From positions 361,032,377 through 361,096,376 of the forward strand of contig NC_066583.1 of NCBI RefSeq assembly GCF_024323335.1: a DNA stretch of 64,000 nucleotides. Reading direction: 5' to 3'. This DNA comes from Lathyrus oleraceus. Taxonomy: Eukaryota > Streptophyta > Magnoliopsida > Fabales > Fabaceae. Numbering within the stretch: position 1 is the first letter of the stretch; every line of letters begins with the position of its first letter. Positions 38,690 through 50,936 of the stretch are shown here, piece after piece. Below the pieces are notes generated by a model. It was not told the origin of the DNA, did no database searches, and worked only from the letters and a program-made list of their open reading frames with translations. Position numbers and translations under genes: made by a program.

Positions 38690-39240
38690 TCAAGACCGAA
38701 TATTGGATAATGATAACCGTCAAAGAGGGGATTATATCTACCGAATACGGGGTAGAAAACCACGGAAGAGTAACCGTCATCAACTAGGATGAACCCAAGG
38801 GTTAACTCTGCAAAGGGGAGAAAATAGGGTTTACATCTACCGGTTACTGGGTAGAAAACCACAAGACTCTCGCTGAGGAACAAAAGGCTTATAACTACCA
38901 ACTACCGGGTAGAAAACCACATACTCAGCTGAGGATAAAAGAATAGGATTTACAACTACCGACTACTGGGTAGAAGACCACAAACTCTGATGGGTAACAA
39001 GGGTTTACCTCTACCGGTTACTAGGTAGAAGACCGCAAAAATAGGACTTATCACTACCGATTACTGGGTAGAAGGCCACAGACTCCCCAACGGGGAGAAC
39101 AAGTAGGATTTACAACTACCGGTTACTGGGTAGAAACCCACAAAGATAGGACTTATAACTACCGGTTATTGGGTAGAAAGCCACAAATTCCGCTGGGGAA
39201 TAAGATGAACTATTGCCGGTTACTGGGCAATTTATTCATT
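38690..39240. repeat. 45-60-bp imperfect repeats (CCGGTTACTGGGTAGAAA core)
   Basis: At least seven copies of a core CTACCGGTTACTGGGTAGAA, followed by ACCACAAA, lie at irregular 45-60-bp spacing. The core also occurs within the 300-bp repeat, so the arrays share an origin. Confidence 0.82.
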
Positions 39241-41427
39241 TATACCACAGGGAAGCAAAAGAGACAGTCGAAAAGGAGCCAATTTAGGATCAAACCAACA
39301 AGGCAAACTGAATCAAGACTCATCCTAATGAGGAAATAACTCAATAGGGAAACCCATCCCAATATATGTTGGGAGAGAACGGAAACAACCGTCATCCACG
39401 AGGACATAACTGAGTGGGGAGTGCCGAAGGAAAGGTAAACACTTTCTGCTTAAGGGGCTGACTCTATATGGAGAGATCAGACACACCGACATCTGCTTGG
39501 GGAGATCTACTGGGGAGATCAAGACCACCAATTAGCAGGAAACAACAATCAAAAGATATATGGCAAAGAATGCAACATGAATATCTGAATGTTATGGTTA
39601 CGCATGTATATGCATGATTTATGTATGATGAATGCTGACAAAACAGACATGTCTAACACACATAGGATTCCAAGAATCAACCACCCGGTACTATCCCTCG
39701 AAAGGGAAAGCCAAAATCACCAGAGCAAGAGATCTGCCGGAGATTGGATACACCAGGGAACAACCCAATCTCCGTAGGGGAGGAATCAAATAATCAACCC
39801 AGCTAGGGGATAAGAGTCATAAAGACCACTTCCATCACGTGAGTAGCTCTACTGAGGAGACTAACTGCTGGAGAAAGGAATGGGGAAACACCCAAACAAA
39901 CCTCTCAAGGAGGACACATCTGCCACGGATCAGAGATATCAGGAAAACACTAAATCTCTGCAGGGATGAATCAACAACCACACCGACTAGGGGAGAAATG
40001 CATTACACGGGCAAAAACTGCCACCAAAGAAATTCTACTGGCGATCTTACTGGGGAAATAAGCAAGATAAATCCTCAGTCAACTCTGGCTGGGGACACGA
40101 AGTCCCATGCACAAGCAGAAACTTCCATAAGAGCACTTTGCTGAGGAATCAGAGATATCACAACTCCACGGGGAGAATGAACAACAACTCCGACTAGGGA
40201 GAAATGCATCACACAGGCATAAACTGCCATCAAAGCAAATCTACCGAGGAATCGGATCACAGTGCAGATCAATTCTGCTGGAGAACCCACTCCGCTAGGG
40301 AAGTTATCAAAGGGAGTGACGAATCTCTGTGGGGATATAACCACCAATCAGAAACTTCCAATGGCCAATTGGACCAAAAAATTCTCACCTGTTGAGGAAG
40401 GAGGCTACCAACACCATCATCCTACACTCTGCCTGGGAGGAAACACGAGAGGTTCCGGAGGAATCAGCAATCACAACCGGAGGACAAGAGTTCATTGCAC
40501 ACGCAGAACACTGTCACAAAGCAACTCTGCTAGCACCTTCACTGAGGAAGAGACAAGACTAAACTGGTGATCACACCAAGTACCAAATCTGTTGAGGAAA
40601 ATTACATCCTGCTGAGGAGAGAAAATCTCTGCTTTGGGGAGAGTGGTAATCATCTCGACAAACATACCACTCGGGGCTGAACCAAACACAGACAAAGTTC
40701 ATCATACCAACAACTCTGGTGGGGATATCCCCGAAGGAACAAAAGAAGCCTGGGGATCAAATATACCAGGAACAACCCAATCTCTGCAAGGGATAAATCA
40801 ACACAGACAACATTCACCATACCCACGATTCTATTGGGGATTCTTCCGGGGAAACAAAGACATTCTGGGAATCAACCACCAACCAGAATCTCTCAAGAAA
40901 AATCACACCGGTGAGGAGAGAATTTGATGCTCTATTGGAGAGATGAAGGTTAAAATCTTCAATAAGCACTCTGCTTGGCAACCTCATTGGGGAGAAACCA
41001 TAAAAGGTTTTCACAACATTCTATAGGGGATGAACCCCAGAGGTGTTCAAACAGCACTCTACTGGGGAATAAAACCACAATAGGGCTAGGAGGGAGAAGA
41101 TACAGACGATGCCAGAGATATGAACAAATGTCTTACCTTGTTGGGAATCATACCACCCTTGGGAGAGCATTGAGGATCTCCTTAAGTATCCTCGTGTCAT
41201 TGTGAGTATTCACTTTGTTTAAAAACAATTCATGAAAGACTTGGTTTTCAAAACAAAGACATTTTATCAATTAAAACATGCAAAACATTTGTTGAATAGA
41301 AACAAATAAGAGTGCAAAAAATTGGATAAAAGCTCAAATTTATTTGATGGAATGGTAGCCTGCAAATGGCAAGACTCCATAGATATTTACAAGTCTGAAA
41401 TTGGTGATATATATTGGAAAAGGGCTA

Positions 41428-41545
41428 CATTGAACATAATGACCATTTCTCCGCCAATTCTGAATTCGATGTATTCGAAGCTTTAGTTGACGACGAATCA
41501 AGAATCTTTGACGGATGACAGATGTAGAACACAGTCTTGTCAGGA
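41428..41545 (+). repeat. Inverted copy of the RT-start exon in Ogre F
   Basis: The + strand bases 41428-41442 (CATTGAACATAATGA) equal the sense strand of pol at 50660-50646. Weaker similarity follows, so the + strand here would read IEHNDHFSANSEFDVFEA against IEHNDPTPSPNFKFPIFEA in pol. Ogre D has an equivalent at 12619-12760. See findings. Confidence 0.6.
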
Positions 41546-41746
41546 TGCAGTTACTTGCCAAATCCCTAATTTTTGCCTAGATTTCCCCAGAGTGAGGTAC
41601 TCAATCTAGCGGGATGCAAATACTTTTTTTCATGTCTCTAACTTTTGCCTGGATCGCCCTTTCGGGTTTTCAATCCACCGAGACGCTCATTTTTGCCTAA
41701 GCCGCCCTTTCGGGTTTTCAACTTAGCGAGCTATTCTGTTTTTATT

Positions 41747-43590
41747 TTAGGCAAAGTATTTCTTGACTGCATCTGAATTCACAGGACGAGTGAAATCCTC
41801 CCCATCCATAGTTGTGAGTATCAAAGCACCGCCTGAAAAGGCTCTCTTAACAACATATGGACCTTCATAGTTTGGAGTCCACTTGCCCCTGGAATCGGGC
41901 GCGAAAGACAAGACTTTCTTGAGCACAAAGTCACCTTCTCGAAATACACGAGGCTTGACCTTCTTATCAAAGGCTTTCTTCATCCTTTGCTGATATAACT
42001 GGCTATGGCACATGGCAGTTAATCTCTTCTCTTCGATCAAATTCAGTTGGTTGTAACGACTCTGAATCCATTCAGCATCAATCAACTTGGCTTCCATCAA
42101 GACTCTCATTGATGGGATCTCCACCTCTACTGGGAGAACATCCTCCATTCCATAAACAAGAGAGAAAGGGGTTGCCCCTGTTGAAGTGCAGACAGATGTA
42201 CGATATCCATGCAAAGCAAATGGCAGCATCTCATGCCAATCTTTGTACGTAACTGTCATCTTCTGGATAATCTTCTTGATGTTCTTATTAGCAGCTTCAA
42301 CAACCCCATTCATTTTGGGTCTGTAAGGAGAAGAATTATGGTGTGCAATCTTGAACTCACTGCACAGCTCTTCCATCATTTTGTTGTTCAAGTTAGATCC
42401 ATTATCGGTAATGATCTTATCAGGCACACCATAACGATATATAAGCTGATTCTTGACAAACTTCACGACCACCTGCCTGGTCACATTAGCATATGATGCC
42501 GCTTCAACCCATTTGGTGAAGTAATCAATTCCTATGAGAATAAACCTGTGTCCGTTGGACGCTTTAGGCTCAATCATGCCGATCATGTCAATTCCCCACA
42601 TGGAGAAAAGCCATGGTGATGAAATCACATTCAGAAGTGTCGGAGGAATATGAATCTTATCCGCGTAAATCTGACACTTGTGGCATCTCTTTACATATTT
42701 GCAGCAGTCAGACTCCATTGTCAGCCAATAGTAGCCTGCTCTCAGCATCTTTCTAGCCATGGCATGTCCATTGGAATGAGTACCAAATGAACCCTCATGG
42801 ACCTCAGTCATTAACAGGTCTGCTTCGTGTCTATCCACGCATCTGAGCAGAACCATGTCAATATTTCTCTTGTATAGCACTTCGCCATTGAGGTAGAAAC
42901 TGCCTGACAATCTTCTCAAAGTTTTCCTATCTTTCACAGATTCCCCAGACGGGTAGACCTGGTTCTGGAGGAAACACTTGATGTCGTAATACCATGGCTT
43001 ATCATCATTCACTTCTTCAACTGCAAATACATGAGCTGGTCTGTCCAAGCGCATCACAGTGATGTTGGGTACTTCATTCCAATACTTGACCATAATCATG
43101 GAGGCGAGCATAGCGAGAGCATCTTCCATCCGATTATCATCTCGAGGAATGTGATGGAAGTCAACTTTAGTAAATAATGTTGAAATCCTCCTCGCATAAT
43201 CTCTGTATGGAATAAGGCCAGGCTGATTCGTTTCCCACTCACCCTTGATCTGATTGACAACGAGGGCCGAATCACCGCAAACATCGAGATGTTTGATCCG
43301 AAGATCTATGCATTCTTCTAATCCCATAATGCAGGCTTCATACTCCGCCATATTATTCGTGCATTTGAAAGTTAGCCTTGCTGTAAGAGGAATATGTGTG
43401 CCCTGAGGAGTAATAATCACTGCCCCAATACCATTTCCATACTGATTTACAGCGCCATCAAACACCATACTCCATCGGGAACCATGCTCTGGCCCTTCAT
43501 TGAGTGTAGGCTCATGCAATCTTTCATCTTCAAATACAGAATCTCCTCGTCTGGGAAGTCGTACTGCACTGATTGATGATCTTCAATAGG
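41747..43590 (-). pseudogene. pol: Ogre F pol: second RNase H (aRH) and integrase
   Basis: The open frame 43519-41747 has 590 codons. Counted from its first Met: an archaeal-type RNase H at residues 14-140 (D21, E59, D83 in MVFDGAV, NNMAEYEA and GDSALV), integrase zinc finger H241/C279/C282, and catalytic D311, D372 and E408 with 35 residues between the last two. A GPY-type module (YEGPYVVKRAF) comes near the end, which is VKKYFA. The extra RNase H between RNase H and integrase is characteristic of the Tat/Ogre clade. It lies out of frame with the upstream RNase H part: between 43590 and 43519 there is a stop (43591-43593) and a frameshift. Otherwise the domain looks intact, with all catalytic residues present. 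Confidence 0.92.
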
Positions 43591-44040
43591 CTAGTGTGCC
43601 AAATGGTCAGCCAAGATACTACCTTTGATAGCTTTCTGAGCTCGATACTCAATATCATACTCAGATAATAACATCTGCCAACGGGCAATCCTCCCGGTTA
43701 AAGCAGGCTTCTCGAAGATGTACTTGATTGGATCCATTCTAGATATCAACCAAGTTGTATGATTTATCATATACTGGCGTAAACGCTTAGCAGCCCAAGC
43801 CAAAGCACAACACGTCTTCTCAAGCATTGAGTATCGAGACTCACAATCAGTGAACTTCTTACTCAGGTAGTAGATATCAGATTCTTTCTTCCCTGATTCG
43901 TCTTGCTGACCAAGGACACAACCCATTGAGTCTTCAAGAACTGTCAGATACATGATCAAAGGTCTTCCTTCTACAGGCGGAGACAAGATCGGAGGTTCGG
44001 ACAGGTATTCTTTGATACTGTCGAAAGCTTTCTGGCAATC
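43591..44040 (-). pseudogene. pol: Ogre F pol: RNase H between solo LTR and stop
   Basis: This continues RT across the solo LTR and is in phase with it when the LTR and one CAATC copy are disregarded (5467 bp). It contains the connection/RNase H region with LIMYLTVLEDSMGCVLGQQ, the Ty3/gypsy motif KFTDCESRYSMLEKTCCALAWA and ILADHLAH. It ends at TAG 43591-43593, where a Gln codon is expected (a C-to-T change). The motif normally reads as the retroviral-type RNase H of gypsy elements. Confidence 0.88.
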
Positions 44041-47000
44041 TGTAAGACCCCAATTTTGTCCCTAAGATCCCTCATGGCATCATATCATATCATATCATTG
44101 CCTCAAGGATCCTTATGCACTTTGCTCCCTTCCCTGTGGGTGGGTTGTCTTTTGAGAGTGGTTCTTGATCACCAAGCATGTTTTGCATTTGTATATCATT
44201 GCTTTTCATTTGTTTACTAACCAAAAGTACAAAAATATGTCATCTAACCTTGTTACTTGCAGATGAAGCAACATTAGGTCAAACCAGTCAAAGACAGCCA
44301 TTTGAGCAATAGATGGTGGCCATTCTTGAGAATTTGGGCACCATGATCATTCATCAAGAGTTCATATGAGTTGTGATATCATTTGGAATCAAGATCTCAA
44401 GTGGTAGAGGCTTGAATCTCATCAAGGCATTGCTCGGTCAGCTGAAACCCTAACAAAGTCAACTGTGCATAAAATCAGGGATTTGATGGTGGAAATGGTT
44501 GGAGAAGGTCTCATTCATGTCCATACAAGTCTCATTTGGCATTTCAAAACATCAACATTGAAGGATTCGAGGTCAGATGAAAAGTTGCCAAAAATAGCAA
44601 GTGACCTGTAATTTCAAACTGCCAAAAATAGTAAGGTCTTCTCCTCAAATTTACATCATCAAGCAAGCTTCAAATCAAATTTTGTCCAACATGAAAGTTG
44701 AAGATCTTGTTCTTACCTTTCCAACAAGTCCCAGAACATCCATTTCTCATGTGTGGTTGGCAAGTTATGATCAAATCATTGTCCATGGATTTTGAACTTC
44801 AACAAGGCATAACTTTTGCATCAAAAGGCCAATTCATGTGATTCTTTTTGGAGCAATTTTCTCTTGATGTGCACTATCATAATCATGCATCACATTTCAT
44901 TAAAACTCATCACAAAAATATTTCATTTTTCACTTGAATTAATTTGAATTTTTGGAGGGAAAATATCCATTTGAAAAATATGCATTATTTTCACTTCAAA
45001 CCAATTTCATATGCATCAAAACAGATTTTGCAATGCATTTCCAAGCCAAATTCGCACTGTTCATTGCCATGCACATGCATAAGGGTGGTTTTGTCAATTT
45101 GTCCAAACATTTGGTTTTCACTAATTTTCCATTACCAATTGATTAATCATGATTAAGCTTGGTTAATTAGAGGTATATAAGTGAGATTATAACAGAAAAA
45201 CCCTAAGCACAATTCATTTTTTCAGATCTAGAATTTTTGCTCTCACTTTTCTCAAAAATTTTCTCTCATTTCCTTCAAGTAATTGGCATTGTTCTTGCTC
45301 TGTTCATCATCAAGCATCATTACTGAGCAACATTCCATCAAGATTCAACTGAAATTCGTGCAAACTAAAGCTCCTCAAAGCAAGAACATCAACAATGGTG
45401 AAGTCTTGAAACTGTGGAATCGTGCATAGCTGAGCTTCGATCTTCCTTCTAAACATCTCCATAAGCACTGTAGAAGATTCTCCAAGCATTACAAGACCTA
45501 TTTCCAGCTGAATTCGCTTCTGTTGCTACAAGAGGTCACAAACTAATTCTCATAATCTGGCTTTTTCTTGTGTTAATGCTATAGATCCTTGATTGCTGAA
45601 TTGATTGAGCTTTGAATCGTGTTAAACCGTGCCAAAATGAGAGAGAACGGTTGATTTGAATATTTCATGATGATTCTTGTTTTGATCGATTCATGCATAA
45701 TACGATGTTTTTGGATGTGTTAGTTGTTGATTATTCATGCCTAATGTTAGATCTTTGAGATGCAATGCGTAATTTACGTTTCTGGAACCTTCCATTTTTT
45801 CTGGAAAAATCGTGTATGAAGATCATGAAGATCTTCATGTGTTCTTGACCGCTGGAGATTTCCTACGGATTTACCTGCAGCCTTCATAGCATTTGCCGCG
45901 CCTTTTCCTGCGGATCCACATGCATTACCTGCGGATTCACGTGGTACAACATGCATGCATGCGCCTAGGGCATTGGCCAAAACGACCGCGTTTGGTCTTG
46001 GCGCCTTGGATTTTTGAAATGCTCGCGTGTTCGAGTCCGGTCCATAGCACTTTCACATGTTGCCTTTTGCCTTATGTCCATTTATGCCTTACATGTTTAC
46101 ATGCCTTCATTCATCATTTTTTAATTTTTCATCACATTAAAAAATTCATAACTCCTAAAATAATAATCCAATTCACATGAAATTTTTTGTGCCATGTTCA
46201 CCATGTTGTGTACTTTTTTATGGATATTTTTCCAGATTTTGTGCTCGGTTGGATTTAAAAGTTGCCTAGGGTTTGTTCTTGCATGTCATTCATTGCACAT
46301 TGCTTGCCATTTCTTTTATGAAATCATGATGCTTGATCCAATGGAGCTGAAAATTTGCATGTGTAAAATAGACATCTTAATTGACATTGTGGCATTGAGT
46401 TTGCTATTTTTTCACTTCTGGTTTGTGAGTTATGAGCTGATCAATATAGGTGTGACAATGTGTGTCACACCATTTCTTGTCCAATTTGCTGATTTTATTT
46501 ACCATTCCATTCGTTTGCCAAATAATCTGAAATTTTGCATGTTGATTCTTCTGGATGTTAGGATTAAGCATGATTTTTCATAGAATTTTTGGATCCATTT
46601 TCAATTTGTTTGAGATTTTCTTTGCTGGTTAGTCATAATTGGACTTTTGTTGAGTAGTGCATTTAGATGATTTGTGAAGTTCTTATGCCTTATCCTTTGA
46701 GCTTGAAATTTTGTGCATTGATTCTTAACATGTTTAAGTTCATCTTGGCTTTGGTTTGAGTCATTTATCTTATGTCATTTCTGTTTTAGGATTGCCTTAA
46801 GTTGATGCATCATTTGTGGCCTCCTTTGAGCTTGTATATGCTTACTATGACTTGATGAATTTAATTTCCATGCTTATACTTGTTCAATTGCCATGATTTT
46901 TGGTAGAATGATCCTTGAATGTGTTCTGTTTAGACATTTTTTTTCTGGGAATTTATTGAGCCATCTTGGATTTGATATGCTTGTGTTCATTCTGTTTGCT

Positions 47001-49502
47001 CCATTGGGTTTCAACTTGCATGCTTTGACATGATTTGTTCATGAAATGAAATTGATTGATGCTTTTGATATGAGACCACTTGGACATTGTTTTTGATTGA
47101 TTAATCTTGATTTTGGTCAATTTTATGTTCTGTTTTGGTTTATTTCTCCTTCTTTGACCCTAGGCCTTGTCCTAGGGGTTGCTTCTCATGTTTGAGTTTG
47201 ATTTTCAGGTTAAGGAAGTACATGGCCTTAAGGAGATTTATTCACATTGCTTGAGTTGGTTTATTTGATTGATATGGACTAACTTGGTTTGTTTTGTAGG
47301 ATGCTTTAGCTCACTTGAGTTGAGCATGTGCTTTGCACATTGCATTGTTTGATTGTATATTGTCTGTTGGTTCTTATCTGTCTGTTTTGACTTTGTGATT
47401 TGTATACTGATTGAGCTGGATTGATTTCAGGTACCTTAGTTGCTAAGTTCATTGTGAACTTGTTTGTGCTTTGCTAAGCTAGGTATAACATTCTCTTCTC
47501 CATGTAGTCTGGAAGACCTGGCCTGTTACTAGGCCAGGCAATTGTCTGAAGTCCTCGTTAAAAGGCAATGTTTGTGATTGTTTACTTTTGTCCCCAAGCA
47601 GGAAAAGTCCTTTGATAAGGCAATTGGAAGAACACAAGAGATGTGTAATCCATCTCCTGCTAGTCTGTGTGTCATCCCTTTGCTCACATTACATGTTGAA
47701 GCATTGTGGATATTAACCCAAGATCTATAGAGTCATTAACTTGTGGAGAGAGTTCCAACTTTCTGAACTTCCACACCTTCTATCATTTGAAGCTCTCCCT
47801 GACCAGGGATAAGAGCATGAGGCACACCCCTCATATCCTTTCATCTGCTTCACCTTAACCTTCAATGTTAAGGTTAAGAGCACCATTTACCCCATTCCAG
47901 TTGACTTTAAAGTCTAACCCTTGCTTGAGCCTAATTGCTTGTGTATAGTGTGTGCTATCTGAATCATTGATTTTTTTGGTTCATTCATCTGTGCATGTTT
48001 GCTTGTTTGCCTTTGTGCATTTATCATCATTTGATTGCTCATTATTGCATGATTATCATTTCATATCTTTGTGACCATCTTTGGTTTGCCCATTGAGGAC
48101 AACTGTAAGTCCATTCATTGGCCATTGTTCCTATGATTTGGAAGGGATTGAGTATAAGACCATTTCATTGGCCACTCATGTCCTCTTTGCTTATTGCTTA
48201 TGTTTTGATTGTTGTATGTGAGGATTCAATTGTAAGTCCATGTTGTTGGCATTTGTCTCCCATGATCATCTGTTGGAGATTAGAGTAAGCCCAGATAGAT
48301 TGGCATCTGACATCCATGTTTTGTTTTGTTCCTTGGAGATTGGTATAAGTCCATTCATTGGCTTCCGGTATCCTTGTTTGCTTGTTTAGGAGATTGGTGT
48401 AAATCCATTTATTGGTATCCGGTATCCGCCTTTTGTTTAGGAGATTGGAATAAGACCATTTAGTGGCATCCGGTATCCTTTTGCTTTGCTTATTTGTTAT
48501 TGCTCATTTGTTGCCTATTCCAAAGGACACACTTGAATCATCTTCTATATGATCTCAAGAGGTGAACCCTTCTGAGAAGTTTTACACTCCATCTTCATCC
48601 ATTTACCCTTCATGTCCTAACCTTTTCACACATTGCTTTTCAAACTTGAGATAAATATTGTGCAAACATTCTTCATGTCTTTTCAAATTAGAAACCTGGA
48701 CCTTAAGTCCTTGATTTTTCTAACTTCACTTTTGTTAATACTTCTTTCTGAATTGAATCTTAATCATACCTTGACCATACTTTGTGAATACTCATAATCA
48801 ATTAACTTCACCCATTCAATTGTTTTGGCTTGGTCCATTCTTGTCAATCTTTTTGTGCATTAGCCATAGGTTTCAATTACTATAGTGGTTGATGTAAATC
48901 TTACCTATCCTTAGTGAGTTGATCGTAAGTCTTCCATACTTATTATAGGGTTAACCCCTCACTAGTATGTTGAAGCCGTCCTCGCATGGTGGATTGTTGA
49001 TTTTGGTTGAGTTTTCACCCATTGGTAATGAAAAACTTTAGGGCTTGTGTTTTAAAATGAACTCACATACTTTTTGGAAATCTTTTAGCCGAACTACAGC
49101 GTTTTGATCCTTTACCTTTTCATGGAAAGGTACGTAGGCAACGGGTTCATCCGTTCAAACACAAAAACAATAAAAATTGTACATTCTTTTCTCATCATCC
49201 CATTCATGTTTGCACAATAAATATTTCATAACAAGTAGCAATTTCGTTCAACAAGTGTGAAAAGGGCTCCCTAGGAGTACCTAGGACGTTTTGGGTGCCT
49301 AACACCTTCCCATTGCGTAATTTACCCCTTACCCAGACTCTCTGATCTTTTCATTAGTTTTCTATGTGTAAAACTTCTTAGGCTTTTGTTCGCTTTTTAG
49401 CCAGTCCTTTGGATAAATAAAAGTGCGGTGGCGACTCGATTCTTTGTATACTTTGCTTTTGGTTTAATCAATAAATCATAAAGTGACGAATACACCGCTA
49501 CA
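44041..49502 (+). mobile_element. Solo Ogre LTR in Ogre F pol, TSD CAATC
   Basis: 5462 bp from TGTAAGACCCC to CACCGCTACA in + orientation, opposite to Ogre F. Perfect target-site repeats CAATC lie at 44036-44040 and 49503-49507. No PBS, polypurine tract or coding region lies inside, so it is a solo LTR. Near its right end it has AATAAA (49416-49421) and GTGCGGTGGCGACTCG, in which TGGCGACTC repeats the first nine bases of the Ogre PBS. The region about 45860-46040 is more GC-rich than the rest and holds GTTCGAGTCC (46029-46038), like a pol III B box. Open frames inside (45774-45980, 46194-46583) match nothing I recognise; I treat them as chance. Confidence 0.94.
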
Positions 49503-50674
49503 CAATCCTCGGTCCAATCATGAGACTGATCTTTCCGGAGGAGCTTGAATATCGGCGCACATGTGGCAGTCATGTGGGATATAAATCTGGAAATATAGTT
49601 CAAGCGACCAAGAAAACCTCGGACTTGCTTTTCAGTTTTGGGCGCAGGCATCTCTTGTATTGCTTTGACCTTTGCCGGATCAACCTCAATACCTCTTTCG
49701 CTAACAATAAAGCCCAATAACTTGCCGGAACGGACTCCAAATGTACACTTGTTCGGATTCAGACGAATTCTAAACTTCCTCAAACGCTGAAACAACTTCA
49801 CCAAGTGTTCAACATGTTCAACTTCCGTTTTCGACTTAGCAATCATATCATCAACATAGACCTCGATCTCCTTGTGCATCATATCGTGAAACAAGGTAGT
49901 CATATCTCGTTGATACGTGGCTCCGTCGTTCTTTAAACCGAAGGGCATCACTCGATAACAGAATGTTCCCCAAGGTGTGATGAATGTTGTCTTCTCCATA
50001 TCCTCGGGTGCCATCTTGATTTGATTATATCCGGAAAATCCGTCCACAAACGAGAAGACTTTGAATTTAGCTGTATTGTCTACCAACATATCAATGTGTG
50101 GTAGAGGGAAATCATCTTTTGGACTAGCTTTATTCAAATCTCGATAATCAACACACATTCGGACTTTTCCGTCTTTCTTGGGCACAGGCACGATATTGGC
50201 CACCCATAGAGGATATGTAGAAGTCACCAGAAACCCCACATCAATTTGCTTCTGAACTTCTTCTTTGATCTTCACTGCCATATCGGGATGAGTTCTTCTG
50301 AGCTTCTGCTTCACAGGCACACACCCAGGCTTCAAAGGCAGGAAATGTTGCACGATATCTGTATCTAGACTTGGCATGTCTTCATATGACCAAGCAAAGA
50401 TGTCGATATATTCTCGTAGCAAACTGATCAACCCCTTCTTGACAGACTCTTCAAGGAGTGCCCTAATCTTGACTTCTCGAACACAATCTTCAGACCCCAA
50501 GTTGACTGTTTCCAGATTCTCGAGATGCGGCTGAATGATTCTCTTTTCATGCTCAAGTAGACGGGTTATCTCGTCAGGAATCACTTCAACATCATCTTCC
50601 TCTGCCTCAAATATAGGGAATTTAAAATTGGGAGATGGCGTTGGATCATTATGTTCAATGGGTTTAATTATCAA
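49503..50674 (-). pseudogene. pol: Ogre F pol: reverse transcriptase
   Basis: A Ty3/gypsy RT read from 50674 downward. Residue positions: N-terminal linker 1-130, then palm motifs YPLWVANIVPVPKKDGKVRMC (154-174), DYRDLNKA (176-183), FSFVDGFSGYNQI (207-219), and FGLKNDGATYQR (245-256, usually A for the D). The catalytic YVDD is at 273-276 and LGFIVSERGIE is the thumb boundary. The frame is open up to the solo LTR insertion in the connection domain (WTEDC). It starts just after the intron; the 3' splice site TTATGCAG precedes GTTGATAATTAAACC. Confidence 0.93.
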
Positions 50675-50936
50675 CCTGCATAATGATTTGGATATAAAAG
50701 CTTTTTAGAAGTCACACAAGACAATCATTATGCAGATGAAAAGATTGATTTTATTCTTGTTTTTAGGGTTTTTTGTGATCACCAATTTCATGCAAAAAGC
50801 GAAAAGGGAAAACAAAATGGAAAAACAAATGTTTAACATGAATTTATTGAATGAAAACATCATTGTATTTATGCTGCCAACAATGTCATCACCTCTCCTT
50901 TTGGCATGGGAGAAGGGTTTTTAAATAAAGTGATTA
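50675..50936 (-). other. Ogre F intron region between protease and RT
   Basis: 262 AT-rich bp without coding signal between the protease stop and the RT start. Ogre pol is known to be joined by splicing at this place. A 3' splice site TTATGCAG is visible on the minus strand at about 50675-50690. The 5' site probably lies at or before the protease stop, and I cannot fix it. Confidence 0.6.

Larger units (their letters stand above)
37153..41746 (-). other. Ogre F post-pol region with polypurine tract
   Basis: 4.6 kb between pol and the 3' LTR with no gene. The polypurine tract TTAAATAGGGGCATC abuts the LTR on the minus strand. The rest is a mosaic of direct repeats: a 60-bp duplication at about 37411-37500, a 300-bp tandem, a 45-60-bp array, and from 39240 to 41110 irregular blocks built on a CTCTGCTGGGGA-like motif. 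Tandem subrepeats between pol and the 3' LTR are a known Ogre trait. Many of the motifs read like the primer-binding leader in opposite orientation. Confidence 0.85.

Noticed and set aside
45774..46583. Open frames in the solo LTR at 44041-49502
   Set aside because: They fall in an LTR and lack homologues in the other LTRs. The GC-rich patch is more likely a captured non-coding fragment.
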